From positions 1 through 64,000 of the forward strand of contig JAWXAN010000031.1 of assembly GCA_034439475.1 (NCBI GenBank): 64,000 bases of DNA, read 5' to 3'. Under the pieces are notes generated by a model, which ran no database searches, had not been told where the DNA came from, and was given only the letters and a program-made list of their open reading frames with translations. This document shows, one piece after another, positions 17,925-27,474 of the stretch (within the stretch, counting starts at the first letter, position 1; every line of letters starts with the position of its first letter). The position numbers and the translations under genes are program-made. This DNA is from Candidatus Zixiibacteriota bacterium (GTDB lineage Bacteria > Zixibacteria > MSB-5A5 > GN15 > FEB-12).

Positions 17925-19233
17925 GTTTTGGATAATCTTCAAAAGCGAATACGGACAAGTAGTCCGCAAGAAGAGCTTTATTGTCGGAATCTTCCTCACG
18001 CCCCTTCTCATGGCGACATTCACAATATTGCCAACTCTCCTGGCTGACACTAAAGCCACTGAGAGCGAAAAATTGGCTATCATTGATCAAGGTGGCCAAG
18101 GCGTAGGGAAGGCCTTTAGCGAAGGACTTAATGAATATAAGCTCGAGGATTCTGTCGGGGCCTACTATTCAGTCACAAATATATTCACCCTTGAATCGGG
18201 TGACAGCGAGGAATACCAAAGGCTTCGTGATTCTCTCGATGCAGAGATTAACGAGAAGAATATCTTGTATCTTCTGGTTGTCCGACCTGACGCTCACCTC
18301 AATGATAGTAACGTGTTCTTAGTTACCAACAGCGATAAAATAAAAAGCCTCAACCGATTCGAGCGCGTCCTCACAGACATCCTCTCATCCAAACGACTCT
18401 CTGAGTCAAATGTCAACATGCCTGTCGATTCAGTGCTCCACTTGACTCGTCAACTTGAACTTGGCCTGCAGGACACTCAGGGAGAATCCATTCCATTTTT
18501 TGTCAAATACATGGGCGCGATTGTTTTTGTTATGCTGACCTTCACCATGATTATCACCTACGGCCAGATGGTCATGCGCTCGGTCATCGAAGAGAAGAAT
18601 TCGAGAATTATGGAAGTTCTTATCTCATCGGTCAGCCCATTTCAACTGATGTTTGGCAAATTGATGGGACTTGGCGCGGCGGCCTTTACACAAGTGCTCG
18701 TCTGGGTTTCTCTCGGAGCTCTTTTATTCGTCTCCCGTGGAATGTTGGGACTCAATATCGACTCTTCAATAGACCGATTGTTGTTTAATCCTGTAATAAT
18801 ATTCTTCTTTGTCGCGTTTCTGATTACCGGCTATATCATGTATTCATCGATATTTGCCCTAATAGGGTCGATAGTTAACACCGAAAAGGAAGCGCAGAAC
18901 TTCATTTTCCCTATAACAATGTCGTTGATTCTGCCGATGATGGTAGCAATAGCCGTAATTCAGGAGCCGCATTCGGTACTCGCGATGACACTTGCTTTCA
19001 TTCCCTTTTTCACACCAACAATGATGATTATGCGGATTATATTTATTGCGCCGACTGTCACTGAATACTCGCTCTTTTCAGGAATTGTAGGGGAGGCCCT
19101 CTTAGGCCTGATCTTAGTTATTCTCACCTCTATGGTTATTGTATGGCTCACTTCCCGAATATTCCGCGTCGGGATTCTCATGTACGGCAAGCGCCCAACG
19201 CTTCCTGAACTTGTAAAGTGGGTTAAGTATTAA
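17917..19233 (+). CDS. ABC-2 exporter permease (NatB-like)
   Basis: A 438-residue permease: one helix near the N-terminus (LTPLLMATFTILPTLL), a large external domain (about 45-195), then five to six helices (IVFVMLTFTMIITYG onward) with the family motif MRSVIEEKNSRIMEVLISSV. This is the ABC-2/NatB layout. It forms the membrane half of the exporter powered by the preceding ATPase. The substrate is unknown. The carboxypeptidase gene follows after four bases and may be in the same transcript, suggesting an envelope-related role. Confidence 0.9.
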   Translation: MSKFWIIFKSEYGQVVRKKSFIVGIFLTPLLMATFTILPTLLADTKATESEKLAIIDQGGQGVGKAFSEGLNEYKLEDSVGAYYSVTNIFTLESGDSEEYQRLRDSLDAEINEKNILYLLVVRPDAHLNDSNVFLVTNSDKIKSLNRFERVLTDILSSKRLSESNVNMPVDSVLHLTRQLELGLQDTQGESIPFFVKYMGAIVFVMLTFTMIITYGQMVMRSVIEEKNSRIMEVLISSVSPFQLMFGKLMGLGAAAFTQVLVWVSLGALLFVSRGMLGLNIDSSIDRLLFNPVIIFFFVAFLITGYIMYSSIFALIGSIVNTEKEAQNFIFPITMSLILPMMVAIAVIQEPHSVLAMTLAFIPFFTPTMMIMRIIFIAPTVTEYSLFSGIVGEALLGLILVILTSMVIVWLTSRIFRVGILMYGKRPTLPELVKWVKY

Positions 19234-19237
19234 ACCT

Positions 19238-20164
19238 ATGCATATTTCATTTATCCGACCGCTCTCATATCTCAAACTTCTGCTTTTATCGTGTTGCTTT
19301 ACACTCTTCATGGCCGGCGGAACGTACTTTGTAGAACTCGACGGCGGCCAATTGCAGGCATCGGAGACAGCTGACACGCTTGCCAGCTATAAACTGAGCT
19401 TCGACACGGCCTGCAAACTTGATAAATTTGCTCCAAAAGTAAATAGCAAATCAGCGATACTTGTGGACTGGAACACTGGTAATGTGCTCTACGCCAAAGG
19501 TGCCGAGGAAACTAGGCCAATTGCTTCGATCTCAAAGCTCCTCTCTGCGATGGTAATTCTCGATAAAGGCACCGACCTCGCGCTCACTGAGGTTATCACA
19601 AAAGAAGATGCTCGCCGATCGTCGCGTTCAAGATTGCCCGTCGGCACCAAGCTCACCTTGAGAGATTTCCTCAACGCCTCGCTTCTGGTCTCTGATAACC
19701 GGGCGACCCGTGTTCTTGCCCGAGCCACATGCGGCTCAATCGATGCCTTCGCGATTGAAATGAACAAGAAGGCCAAAGAGCTTGGACTGACCCATTCTCT
19801 GTTTTTTGAGCCTACTGGACTTGATTCAAGGAATGTGTCTACAGCCCACGAAGTGGCAATGATTCTCTATCATGCTTCCAAATACAAACTCATCACATCG
19901 ATCACTTCGAGCAAGTCGAGCAAGATTCGTCTGCTTAACCGCAAGAATCGCTTCATGACCCTCACTAATACAAATCGCCTGACCCTGTCCAAGATGAAAG
20001 TTCTTGCGGGAAAGACCGGCTACATCAACGAAGCCCAGCACTGCCTGGCGACTATTGTTCAGAACAGTAAAGGGGAGAAGCTCTCGCTTGTTGTGTTAGG
20101 TGTCCCGGGCGATAAGCTCAGGTTCCGCGAGGCTCGTAAGCTTGCGGAATGGGGCTTTAAATAG
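19238..20164 (+). CDS. D-alanyl-D-alanine carboxypeptidase (peptidase S11)
   Basis: A 308-residue periplasmic serine peptidase trimming terminal D-Ala from peptidoglycan stems. After a signal/anchor (LKLLLLSCCFTLFMAGG) the S11 motifs appear in order: SISK (Ser97, Lys100), SDN (152-154) and KTG (259-261). It lacks the C-terminal amphipathic domain of longer PBP5-like enzymes and is closer to PBP7 in length. The gene starts four bases after the ABC-2 permease. Confidence 0.9.
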   Translation: MHISFIRPLSYLKLLLLSCCFTLFMAGGTYFVELDGGQLQASETADTLASYKLSFDTACKLDKFAPKVNSKSAILVDWNTGNVLYAKGAEETRPIASISKLLSAMVILDKGTDLALTEVITKEDARRSSRSRLPVGTKLTLRDFLNASLLVSDNRATRVLARATCGSIDAFAIEMNKKAKELGLTHSLFFEPTGLDSRNVSTAHEVAMILYHASKYKLITSITSSKSSKIRLLNRKNRFMTLTNTNRLTLSKMKVLAGKTGYINEAQHCLATIVQNSKGEKLSLVVLGVPGDKLRFREARKLAEWGFK

Positions 20165-20176
20165 TCCTGAATCTTC

Positions 20177-20362
20177 TCAAGATATAATTTCCATCCAGTC
20201 GTAAACCAATGTCTCATCACGCCAGAGTGTTTGAGATATGTTTATTCTTTCACCTAACCCATAATAGGCAGCCTGTAAGGCGCCCCATGCGGTAACCCAC
20301 CGCTGAGAACAACAGATCGTTGCGAACCGAAGAGGGTCTAACTGCCCTCAGAATCTAAGCAT
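20177..20362 (-). pseudogene. Open frame of unknown gene, broken or start-less
   Basis: Read on the minus strand, 57 codons end in TGA at 20177. They encode a protein-like, Trp/Tyr-rich segment (QRWVTAWGALQAAYYGLG, then LWRDETLVYDWMEIIS). An in-frame ATG lies at 20362, but TGA is its fifth codon and no ATG, GTG or TTG follows near the start. A promoter-like pair stands 23 bases upstream (20385-20413). Composition argues for a real gene or gene remnant; the family is not recognised. A base error near 20350, or genuine decay, could explain the stop. It occupies the gap between the carboxypeptidase and leuS. Confidence 0.45.
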
Positions 20363-20384
20363 ATTTAAAGGAGTAACGTCCCAT

Positions 20385-20413
20385 AAGATATATTATGTTA
20401 ACTAATGCGTCAA
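20385..20413 (-). promoter_or_regulatory. Candidate promoter upstream of open frame
   Basis: Minus-strand TTGACG (20413-20408), a 17-nt spacer and TATCTT (20390-20385). It faces the unexplained open frame at 20177-20362. Confidence 0.5.
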
Positions 20414-20447
20414 CTATACAGAAATGCCTCTAATATCATGTTGCTTG

Positions 20448-22961
20448 TCACTTCACAACTATGTTTAGTAGCCTACTTGGGACATAGATTTTGCGGATGA
20501 TTTCCTTGCCTAAGGTCTGACTCTTCACCTTTTCTGTGGCCATAGCAACCTGTTCTATCAATTCCTGGCCGGCGTTTGTGGGTACGGTCACTGAATCGCG
20601 GAGCTTCCCATTCACTTGAATCGCTATGACAATCGTCTCACCTACACTTGCATTCTGGTCAGCCACAGGCCAGTTCGATTTGAAAATTGAAGTGGTAAAG
20701 CCAAACGATGCCCACATCTCTTCCGCCATATGGGGCGCAAGCGGCGCTATGAGTTGAACGGCTTTTAGGATAACCGAGTCATTCAACTTGTCGGTTGGAA
20801 TAACATTTGGATCGTAGTCACGAATCAGCTCCATAAGGGCCGAGACGACGGTGTTAAACTGCAGACGTTCAGAATCATCGGTAATTTTTTTAATAGTCTG
20901 ATTAAGCCTGATATAGATTTCTTTCTCGGCTTCGCTCAAATCCGCGAGATTAAAGCGTTGCTTTAAGTCCGGATTACTCCGGCGATACATATCCTTCAGT
21001 GGATAAAACTTCGAGAGCACAAACTTCTCTACACCAGTCAACGAATCACTGCTCCACAACACAGGCATCTCCGACGGAGCAGTGAAAAACATTCCGAGCC
21101 TCGTAATATCGACCCCGCGCGACTCCATAAGCGCAATCGGAGAAACGACATTCCCTTTTGATTTAGACATGACCTCACCTTTTGAGTCGGCAACCATTCC
21201 ATGGTTAAAAAAGCGTGTGGCAGGCTCAGAAAAGCTCAAAAGACCGAGATCATGCAGAAACTTGGTGAAAAAGCGGAAATAGATGAGATGGCCAGTTGCA
21301 TGAGTAATCCCACCCACATAGAGATCAATAGGCATCCACGATTTGGCTTTTTCGGCATTTACCGGAGATTTATCGTTATTGGGATCCATATAACGAAGAT
21401 GATACCAGGACGAACAGGTGAATGTGTCCATCGTGTCCGAGTCCCGTTCAGCCGGGCCACCGCATTTGGGGCACGTTGTATTTATATACTCCGGGACATC
21501 GGCAAGCGGCGAGCGTCCTTTTGGCATGAAGTTATCCACTTTGGGAAGAATCACGGGAAGCTGGTCATCTGGAACGGGAATCTCTCCGCATTTTGGGCAG
21601 TGAATTATTGGTATCGGGCAACCCCAGTAACGCTGGCGTGAAACCGACCAGTCTTTTAGCTTATAATTAACCCTAATCCGCCCGATAACTTTGGACTCGG
21701 CAAAGCTATTTACCGCCGCTATAGCTGTCTCGCCGGACAATCGGTTAAAGTTGCCGGAATTGACCATTGCACCATAATCGGTAAAAACCGTTGATGGCGA
21801 TTCGAGACTTTCTCCAGTAGATGCTGGACCTTGAAGTACTACTTTAATCCCAAGATTGTACTTTGTTGCAAATGAGAAATCCCGTTCGTCATGCGCCGGA
21901 ACAGCCATGACTGCGCCGGTTCCGTAACCGGCCAGAACATAATCGGCAACCCAAATCGGGATTTTCTCTCCGCTGAATGGATTGACCGCATACAGCCCGG
22001 TAAATACTCCGTCCTTTTCCCTGTTGGCAGCAACGCGTTCGATATCAGTTCGGCCAGCCGACTTTTTGATATAATCTTCAACTAATACTTTATATTCACC
22101 GGCTAATTGCATGCGGGACAAACTCTCAGACTCCGGCGCAATTGCCAGATATGTAACTCCATATACCGTATCCGGGCGGGTTGTAAAGATTGGTATCTTC
22201 TCCCCTGTTGATTCAACTTTAAAATCGATTTCAAGTCCGTGCGACCGTCCAATCCATTCCCGCTGCATAGTTTTCACATTTTCAGGCCAACCGGGCAGTG
22301 TGTCCAAATCATCAATAAGCCTGTCAGCATACTCGGTTATTTTGAAATACCACTGAATCTGGACCTTCTTTTCGACAAGACTTCCGCAACGCTCGCATTT
22401 GCCGTCTTTAACTTGCTCATTAGCAAGCACGGTCTTGTCTTCGGGACACCAATTGACAAAACCGCGCTTTCTGTAAGCCAATCCCTTTTTAAAGAGCTGA
22501 ATGAAGATCCACTGCGTCCATTTATAGTACTCCGGGTCGCAAGAGGCTACTTCCCGCGACCAGTCGTATGATATTCCCACTTTTTTGAGGGTATCTCGCG
22601 ACACTTTAATGTTGCTGTACGTCCAATCCGCAGGATGAATGTTGCGCTGAATTGCCGCCCGTTCTGCAGGAAGTCCAAAGGCATCCCAGCCAAGCGGGTG
22701 AAGAACATCTTTGCCAAGCATCATTTGCCTTCGAGCGACAGCATCGCCGATTATATAATTGCGGAAATGACCCATATGGATGTCACCCGACGGATAGGGC
22801 CACATGACCAGCATATAAAACTTCTCAGCCGGTCGGGCGATTTCTGGCGCTTGGAATGTCCGATTCTCTTCCCAATACGTTTGCCATTTGGCTTCGATTG
22901 ATTCAAAATCGTATTTCCGGGCGGGTTTTTCGGTCTGTGGCTGTTCTTTTGGAGTTTCCAT
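20448..22961 (-). CDS. leuS: Leucyl-tRNA synthetase
   Basis: Class Ia synthetase charging tRNA-Leu, 837 residues from the ATG chosen. It shows PYPSGDIHMGH (HIGH motif), the CP1 editing domain (TTRPDTVYGVTYLA, GTGAVMAVPAHDERD), a zinc-type insert (CPKCGEIP, CPKCGGPAERD) and the signature loop as VMSKSKGNVV, where the first Lys of KMSKS is Val. The ATG at 22961 gives a normal N-terminus; a longer frame from 23036 would run into the deacetylase gene and adds unconserved sequence. It is the last gene of the long minus-strand translation block. Confidence 0.95.
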   Translation of the reverse strand: METPKEQPQTEKPARKYDFESIEAKWQTYWEENRTFQAPEIARPAEKFYMLVMWPYPSGDIHMGHFRNYIIGDAVARRQMMLGKDVLHPLGWDAFGLPAERAAIQRNIHPADWTYSNIKVSRDTLKKVGISYDWSREVASCDPEYYKWTQWIFIQLFKKGLAYRKRGFVNWCPEDKTVLANEQVKDGKCERCGSLVEKKVQIQWYFKITEYADRLIDDLDTLPGWPENVKTMQREWIGRSHGLEIDFKVESTGEKIPIFTTRPDTVYGVTYLAIAPESESLSRMQLAGEYKVLVEDYIKKSAGRTDIERVAANREKDGVFTGLYAVNPFSGEKIPIWVADYVLAGYGTGAVMAVPAHDERDFSFATKYNLGIKVVLQGPASTGESLESPSTVFTDYGAMVNSGNFNRLSGETAIAAVNSFAESKVIGRIRVNYKLKDWSVSRQRYWGCPIPIIHCPKCGEIPVPDDQLPVILPKVDNFMPKGRSPLADVPEYINTTCPKCGGPAERDSDTMDTFTCSSWYHLRYMDPNNDKSPVNAEKAKSWMPIDLYVGGITHATGHLIYFRFFTKFLHDLGLLSFSEPATRFFNHGMVADSKGEVMSKSKGNVVSPIALMESRGVDITRLGMFFTAPSEMPVLWSSDSLTGVEKFVLSKFYPLKDMYRRSNPDLKQRFNLADLSEAEKEIYIRLNQTIKKITDDSERLQFNTVVSALMELIRDYDPNVIPTDKLNDSVILKAVQLIAPLAPHMAEEMWASFGFTTSIFKSNWPVADQNASVGETIVIAIQVNGKLRDSVTVPTNAGQELIEQVAMATEKVKSQTLGKEIIRKIYVPSRLLNIVVK

Positions 22962-23013
22962 AACTGGAATTATAGTAAAGAAAATTTGCAGGACAGGCAA
23001 GAAGTTTGGCGTG

Positions 23014-23781
23014 TCAATCGATCGGCTTGAATCCACGCAGACGGTGTAATAAAATTGTTCCGCCGGAGAGTTTGTTCGTCACCAGCGCCTTTGCTCGTTC
23101 CAGATGATATGGCAAGCCGTCCCCGAATTTGCAATCAATCGTGTAATTGGTGTCGTAGCTATAAATCGGAAATCGCCCTCTGGATAGTGAGGTATCGTTA
23201 CTCATCGGAAATTGCATTCCGAAACCGCTCGTAAAACTAGCTTCTTCAACAAATTCGAGCACCCGACTATCAAATCGACCAAATGGATAACTGATAGTTT
23301 GGACCTCCCGGCCGGTAATATCCTCAAGTATTGCTTTTGAACAGTACAGCTCGTCTCGAAGCCTGTCGTTAGAGAGAGTTCTGAGGTCACAGTGAGTATG
23401 CCCGTGAGAGCCAAAATTGACACCTTGAGAACTCAGCGTCATAATCGCTTCTTTTCCGAGGTGCGGGGTGGGCGCGAAATGAAAGCTGTAATCCCAACGG
23501 TTGCTCTTTCCAATCAGCGCAGTGGGGATGAATATAGTCGGTCTGATTCCGAATTCCTCTATAAACGTCGGCAGAATGTCTTGAAGATGAGCATAGCCAT
23601 CATCGAAAGTCAGCGCAATCTCATTGATTTTTGCCGTATTGTGGGCCTGAAATAAAGAAGCGAAGATCCATCCTTCGCTCCGCAATGTGCTCAATAATTT
23701 TATAAGCCGCTTCGGTGAGAAATTGGTGACTCCATAGCTGAACGACGGAATCAGCTTATGAAAGGCCAGTACATGCGGCAT
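23014..23781 (-). CDS. Polysaccharide deacetylase family protein
   Basis: A 255-residue NodB-type esterase: LTFDDGYAH supplies Asp60 and Asp61, and GSHGHTH supplies the His126/His130 metal pair. RPTIFIPTALIG and SYPFGRFD are further family blocks. Such enzymes remove acetyl groups from sugar polymers such as peptidoglycan or GlcNAc oligomers, using a divalent metal. No signal peptide is evident, so the substrate may be cytoplasmic or an intermediate of polysaccharide assembly. It lies between an M16 peptidase and leuS in one direction. Confidence 0.87.
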   Translation of the reverse strand: MPHVLAFHKLIPSFSYGVTNFSPKRLIKLLSTLRSEGWIFASLFQAHNTAKINEIALTFDDGYAHLQDILPTFIEEFGIRPTIFIPTALIGKSNRWDYSFHFAPTPHLGKEAIMTLSSQGVNFGSHGHTHCDLRTLSNDRLRDELYCSKAILEDITGREVQTISYPFGRFDSRVLEFVEEASFTSGFGMQFPMSNDTSLSRGRFPIYSYDTNYTIDCKFGDGLPYHLERAKALVTNKLSGGTILLHRLRGFKPID

Positions 23782-23801
23782 ACTTGCAGCGCTTCGTTTG
23801 C

Positions 23802-25082
23802 TTAAGCGACGTGGGCAAGCGCCTGTTTGTCGGCCGGGCCAAGCACCGCGACGGCCATTTTAGAATCGTCAAAAAGTCGGTTGGCCAATTCAAGTACCTG
23901 ACTCGGGGTCACACGATCGATCTCTTTGAGTGTCTCAGATAAGGGTTGGAAGCGTCCCAAGAGAAGTTCGAGGCGGGCGATTCGGTTCATGCGGTTTGAG
24001 GTTGATTCCAGTGACAGCGTCAATTGACCTTTAATCTGCGCTTTTACAGGGTCGAGCTTTTCAGCCGTAAGCTTGGTGCGTTTCATGCGCCGACATTCGG
24101 CCAGAACGATGTCGCTTGCTTGTTGCAAGTGGTCGACGTCAGTACCGAGGTAAGCGCCGAAGATTCCCGTATCTCGTTGGAAATCATGAAAAGTATAGAC
24201 AGAATATGCCAATCCCTTTTCCTCACGGACTTTCTGAAAAAGAACTGAGGACATTCCGCCGCCAAGATAGGCATTTAACGCAAGCGCCGTCATGCGGTCT
24301 TTTGATCCATAGCTTACGCCCGGAAATCCAAGACAAAAATGGGTCTGGTTGTTTGTGCTTGAGGTTATGCTGATATTTTTCTCAAGAGATCTTTTTGCGG
24401 CTACCGGCGCTGCCGCAACACCCATGGGAAAGCTGAATTTATCCCGAACCAATTTCACGAGCCGGCGATGAGAAATCGAACCGCTGGCTGCGACAACAAT
24501 TGAGCCCGAACGATAGTGGCGCTGAACATATTCAAGCATAGTCGCACGATTGAAGCTCATTATGTTTTCCTTGGGGCCGAGAATCGGAGCTCCAAGGGGA
24601 TGGTCCCCCCAATATGTCTTGGCAAATAGGTCATGGATCTGGTCCGATGGATTGTCGATTGATTCTTTTATCTCTTCGCAAATGACCAAACGCTCACGGT
24701 CCAAATTGATCTTGGTATAGGTCGAGCAGCAGGTGATATCAGCGAGGACATCAATGGCCTCGTCGAGATATTCATCAAGCACACGAGCGGTATAGCACGT
24801 CTGCTCGCGAGAGGTGAAGGCGTTCAGTCCGCCGCCAATGGATTCAAGCGAATAGGCAATCTGTTTGGCGGTGCGCCTTTTGGTTCCTTTAAAGAGCATA
24901 TGCTCGATAAAATGAGATATCCCGTTTTCTTCACGAGTCTCGTTTCGAGAACCCACCTCTACCCACACGCCAATTGAAATCGACCGAACGGAGGGGATTT
25001 CCTCTGTGACTATACGCAATCCATCACTTAATGTCGTCTTTTGAAAGAGACCGCCACCAATAGCGGCTGTTCTAATCGCCAT
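23802..25082 (-). CDS. M16-family zinc peptidase
   Basis: A 426-residue M16B peptidase (processing-peptidase or YmxG type). The inverted zinc motif HFIEH (57-61) and the distal Glu near 137 (ICEEIKE) fit HxxEH-x(~75)-E. GGGLNAFTSREQT and the C-terminal half (GGGMSSVLFQKVREEKGLAY) complete the two-domain fold. It lies 15 bases downstream of pnp, the same neighbourhood as the ymxG gene in Bacillus. No signal peptide is seen, so it is probably cytoplasmic. Its natural substrate is unknown. Confidence 0.92.
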   Translation of the reverse strand: MAIRTAAIGGGLFQKTTLSDGLRIVTEEIPSVRSISIGVWVEVGSRNETREENGISHFIEHMLFKGTKRRTAKQIAYSLESIGGGLNAFTSREQTCYTARVLDEYLDEAIDVLADITCCSTYTKINLDRERLVICEEIKESIDNPSDQIHDLFAKTYWGDHPLGAPILGPKENIMSFNRATMLEYVQRHYRSGSIVVAASGSISHRRLVKLVRDKFSFPMGVAAAPVAAKRSLEKNISITSSTNNQTHFCLGFPGVSYGSKDRMTALALNAYLGGGMSSVLFQKVREEKGLAYSVYTFHDFQRDTGIFGAYLGTDVDHLQQASDIVLAECRRMKRTKLTAEKLDPVKAQIKGQLTLSLESTSNRMNRIARLELLLGRFQPLSETLKEIDRVTPSQVLELANRLFDDSKMAVAVLGPADKQALAHVA

Positions 25083-25097
25083 ATCTGATTCCCACTT

Positions 25098-27185
25098 TTA
25101 TTGCTGTTGCTCGACAAGGAGGGCTCTTCGTGAAAGTCGGATTTTACCATCATTGTCGATGTTTATTACTTTTACATCGATTCTATCCCCGACCTTGACA
25201 ACGTCTTCTACCCTGCCCACACGCTTCACATCCAGCTCTGAAATATGAACCAAGCCATCTGTTCCTGGGAATATCTCCACAAAGGCGCCGAAATCTGCCA
25301 CACGGCGGACTGTGCCATTGTAAACGCGTCCCATTTCAGCTTCGGCGGTAATCTCCATCACACGGGCAAGAGCCGCGCGTCCGGCATCGGCATCGACTGA
25401 TGCAATAAGCACTGTGCCGTCATCATTGATGTCAATTTTCGCGCCCGTTTCCTCGACAATTCCACGAATGATTTTGCCGCCAGGGCCAATCAACTCGCCA
25501 ATCTTGGAAGGATTAATTTTGACGGTGATAATCCTTGGGGCAAACTCTGAGAGTTGATCGCGATGTTTCGGTAGAGCGGCATTCATGACTTCAAGTATCT
25601 TCAGTCTCGCCGTGCGTGCCTTGTCGAGCGCAACTCGCATTGTTTCAATATCCAGCCCGTCGATTTTAATATCCATCTGGATTGCAGTCACACCATTAGC
25701 CGTTCCGGCAACTTTGAAGTCCATATCGCCAAAATGATCCTCATCGCCGAGGATGTCGGTCAGAATGGCGACTTTGCCATCACCTTTGATCAGACCCATT
25801 GCAATACCGGCAACCGCAGTCTTGATGGGAATACCCGCATCCATCATTGAGAGCGAGCCGCCGCATACCGTAGCCATGGAGGATGAACCATTGGATTCCA
25901 TGATATCCGAGACAACGCGAACCGTATACGGAAAGTTCGTCTCGCTGGGTATCACAGGAATCAAGGCGCGCTCGGCAAGTGCGCCATGGCCGATTTCTCT
26001 GCGGCTTGTGCCGCGAAGCGGTTTGGTTTCTCCGGTGCTGAACGGCGGGAAATTGTAGTGGAGCATGTAGCTTTTGGTCGATTCACCCTCGAGTTCATCA
26101 AGCCGTTGCTCGTCAACCTTTGTTCCCAAGGTCACAGCAACAAGTGCCTGCGTTTGACCGCGGGTGAAAAGCGAAGAGCCGTGGGCGCGAGGAAGAACAC
26201 CGGTCTCGCAGCTAATCTCACGAATGTCATCGGGCTTGCGACCGTCGATTCTCACATTGTCTTTGAGAATCATATTACGCATGGAAAGAGAATCAAGATC
26301 ATGAAGAATTGTCTTCGCCTTGCTACCCATGTCGGGGAACTCATCTTTCAGTTTTGTAACAATTGATTTATCGAACTCTTTCTTTTTCGTCCGACGCGTG
26401 TCCTTATCAGAGATTTTATTGAGGTTGTCATACTCATTTCCGACGAGCGAAGTCACTTTGGCTGTCAGCTCAGGATTTGTAGCAACAGGAGTGTAGGTAA
26501 ATTTCGGCTTGCCGGCTTTTGAACGAAGCTCATCGATTTTGGCAACTATGGTTTTGATATGCTCATGCCCAAACAGAAGCGCATTGATGATATCCTCTTC
26601 TGATATCTCATGACCGCCGCCTTCAACCATCGTGATGTCGTTCGCCGAGCCAGCCATAGTGATTGAAATATCGCTCTCTTCCATTTGCTGAATTGTCGGA
26701 TTGACAACAAATTCGCCATCGATTTTGCCGACTCTGCAGCCAGCGATCGTTTTCAATGCGGGGACATCGGAAACTGCGATTGCTGCGGCGGTGCCTATCA
26801 GCGCAAGGATATCGGTGTCATTCTTCTGATCGTGAGAAACGACATAACTGATGCACTGTGTCTCTCCAAGAAAATCATCAGGAAAGAGCGGCCGTATGGG
26901 CCGGTCGATAATACGCGAGGAGAGGATTTCCTTTTCGGTGGGACGTCCTTCTCGTTTGAAGAACCCGCCCGGAATCTTTCCGGCGGCATACGATTTTTCT
27001 TTGTATTCAACAGTAAGAGGGAAAAAGTCAAATCCCTCTTTCGGCTCTGTTCCGGAGCAGACAGTGGCAACTACCATTGAGTCTCCGTACCGGACAGTTA
27101 CCGCACCGTTTGCCTGTTTGGCAATTCGGCCGGTTTCGATGATCATGCGGCGTCCACCGAGATCAAATTCTACAGTATGAACCAT
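25098..27185 (-). CDS. pnp: Polyribonucleotide nucleotidyltransferase
   Basis: PNPase of 695 residues: two RNase PH domains (start VEFDLGGRRMIIETGR; second GQTQALVAVTLGT), a KH domain (IGELIGPGGKIIRGIVEETG) and a C-terminal S1 domain (GTVRRVADFGAFVEIFPG). It degrades RNA 3' to 5' using phosphate and works in mRNA turnover. It sits directly after rpsO, the order found in many bacteria. Confidence 0.97.
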   Translation of the reverse strand: MVHTVEFDLGGRRMIIETGRIAKQANGAVTVRYGDSMVVATVCSGTEPKEGFDFFPLTVEYKEKSYAAGKIPGGFFKREGRPTEKEILSSRIIDRPIRPLFPDDFLGETQCISYVVSHDQKNDTDILALIGTAAAIAVSDVPALKTIAGCRVGKIDGEFVVNPTIQQMEESDISITMAGSANDITMVEGGGHEISEEDIINALLFGHEHIKTIVAKIDELRSKAGKPKFTYTPVATNPELTAKVTSLVGNEYDNLNKISDKDTRRTKKKEFDKSIVTKLKDEFPDMGSKAKTILHDLDSLSMRNMILKDNVRIDGRKPDDIREISCETGVLPRAHGSSLFTRGQTQALVAVTLGTKVDEQRLDELEGESTKSYMLHYNFPPFSTGETKPLRGTSRREIGHGALAERALIPVIPSETNFPYTVRVVSDIMESNGSSSMATVCGGSLSMMDAGIPIKTAVAGIAMGLIKGDGKVAILTDILGDEDHFGDMDFKVAGTANGVTAIQMDIKIDGLDIETMRVALDKARTARLKILEVMNAALPKHRDQLSEFAPRIITVKINPSKIGELIGPGGKIIRGIVEETGAKIDINDDGTVLIASVDADAGRAALARVMEITAEAEMGRVYNGTVRRVADFGAFVEIFPGTDGLVHISELDVKRVGRVEDVVKVGDRIDVKVINIDNDGKIRLSRRALLVEQQQ

Positions 27186-27204
27186 TCACAACTTCCTTTT
27201 CTAT

Positions 27205-27474
27205 TTAGCGACGTAGCCCCAACTGAACCAGCATATCGCGATAACTTTCGATATCGCGGCTCTTAAGATAATCAAGCAGGCGGCGTCTTTGACCGACCAG
27301 CTTGAGCAGCCCATGGCGGCTGTGAAAATCCTTCTTATGTACCTGCATGTGACCCGTTAAATGATTTATCCGTTCAGTCAGCAGGGAAATTTGCACTTCG
27401 GGTGATCCGGTATCTTTCTCGTGCAAACGGTGTTCTGCCATAAGCGCAGCTTTGCGCTCCTTTGTTACTGGCAT
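27205..27474 (-). CDS. rpsO: 30S ribosomal protein S15
   Basis: Full-length 89-residue S15 with [39 protein letters not shown] and a [13 protein letters not shown] tail, binding 16S rRNA. AAAGGAG lies eight bases upstream of the ATG, inside the end of ribF, which it overlaps by 10 bases. Confidence 0.97.
   Translation of the reverse strand: MPVTKERKAALMAEHRLHEKDTGSPEVQISLLTERINHLTGHMQVHKKDFHSRHGLLKLVGQRRRLLDYLKSRDIESYRDMLVQLGLRR

Noticed and set aside
20348-20350. TGA at codon 5 of the frame at 20177-20362 as a selenocysteine codon
   Set aside because: No selenocysteine insertion hairpin is evident after it and no selenoprotein family is recognised. Error or decay is simpler.
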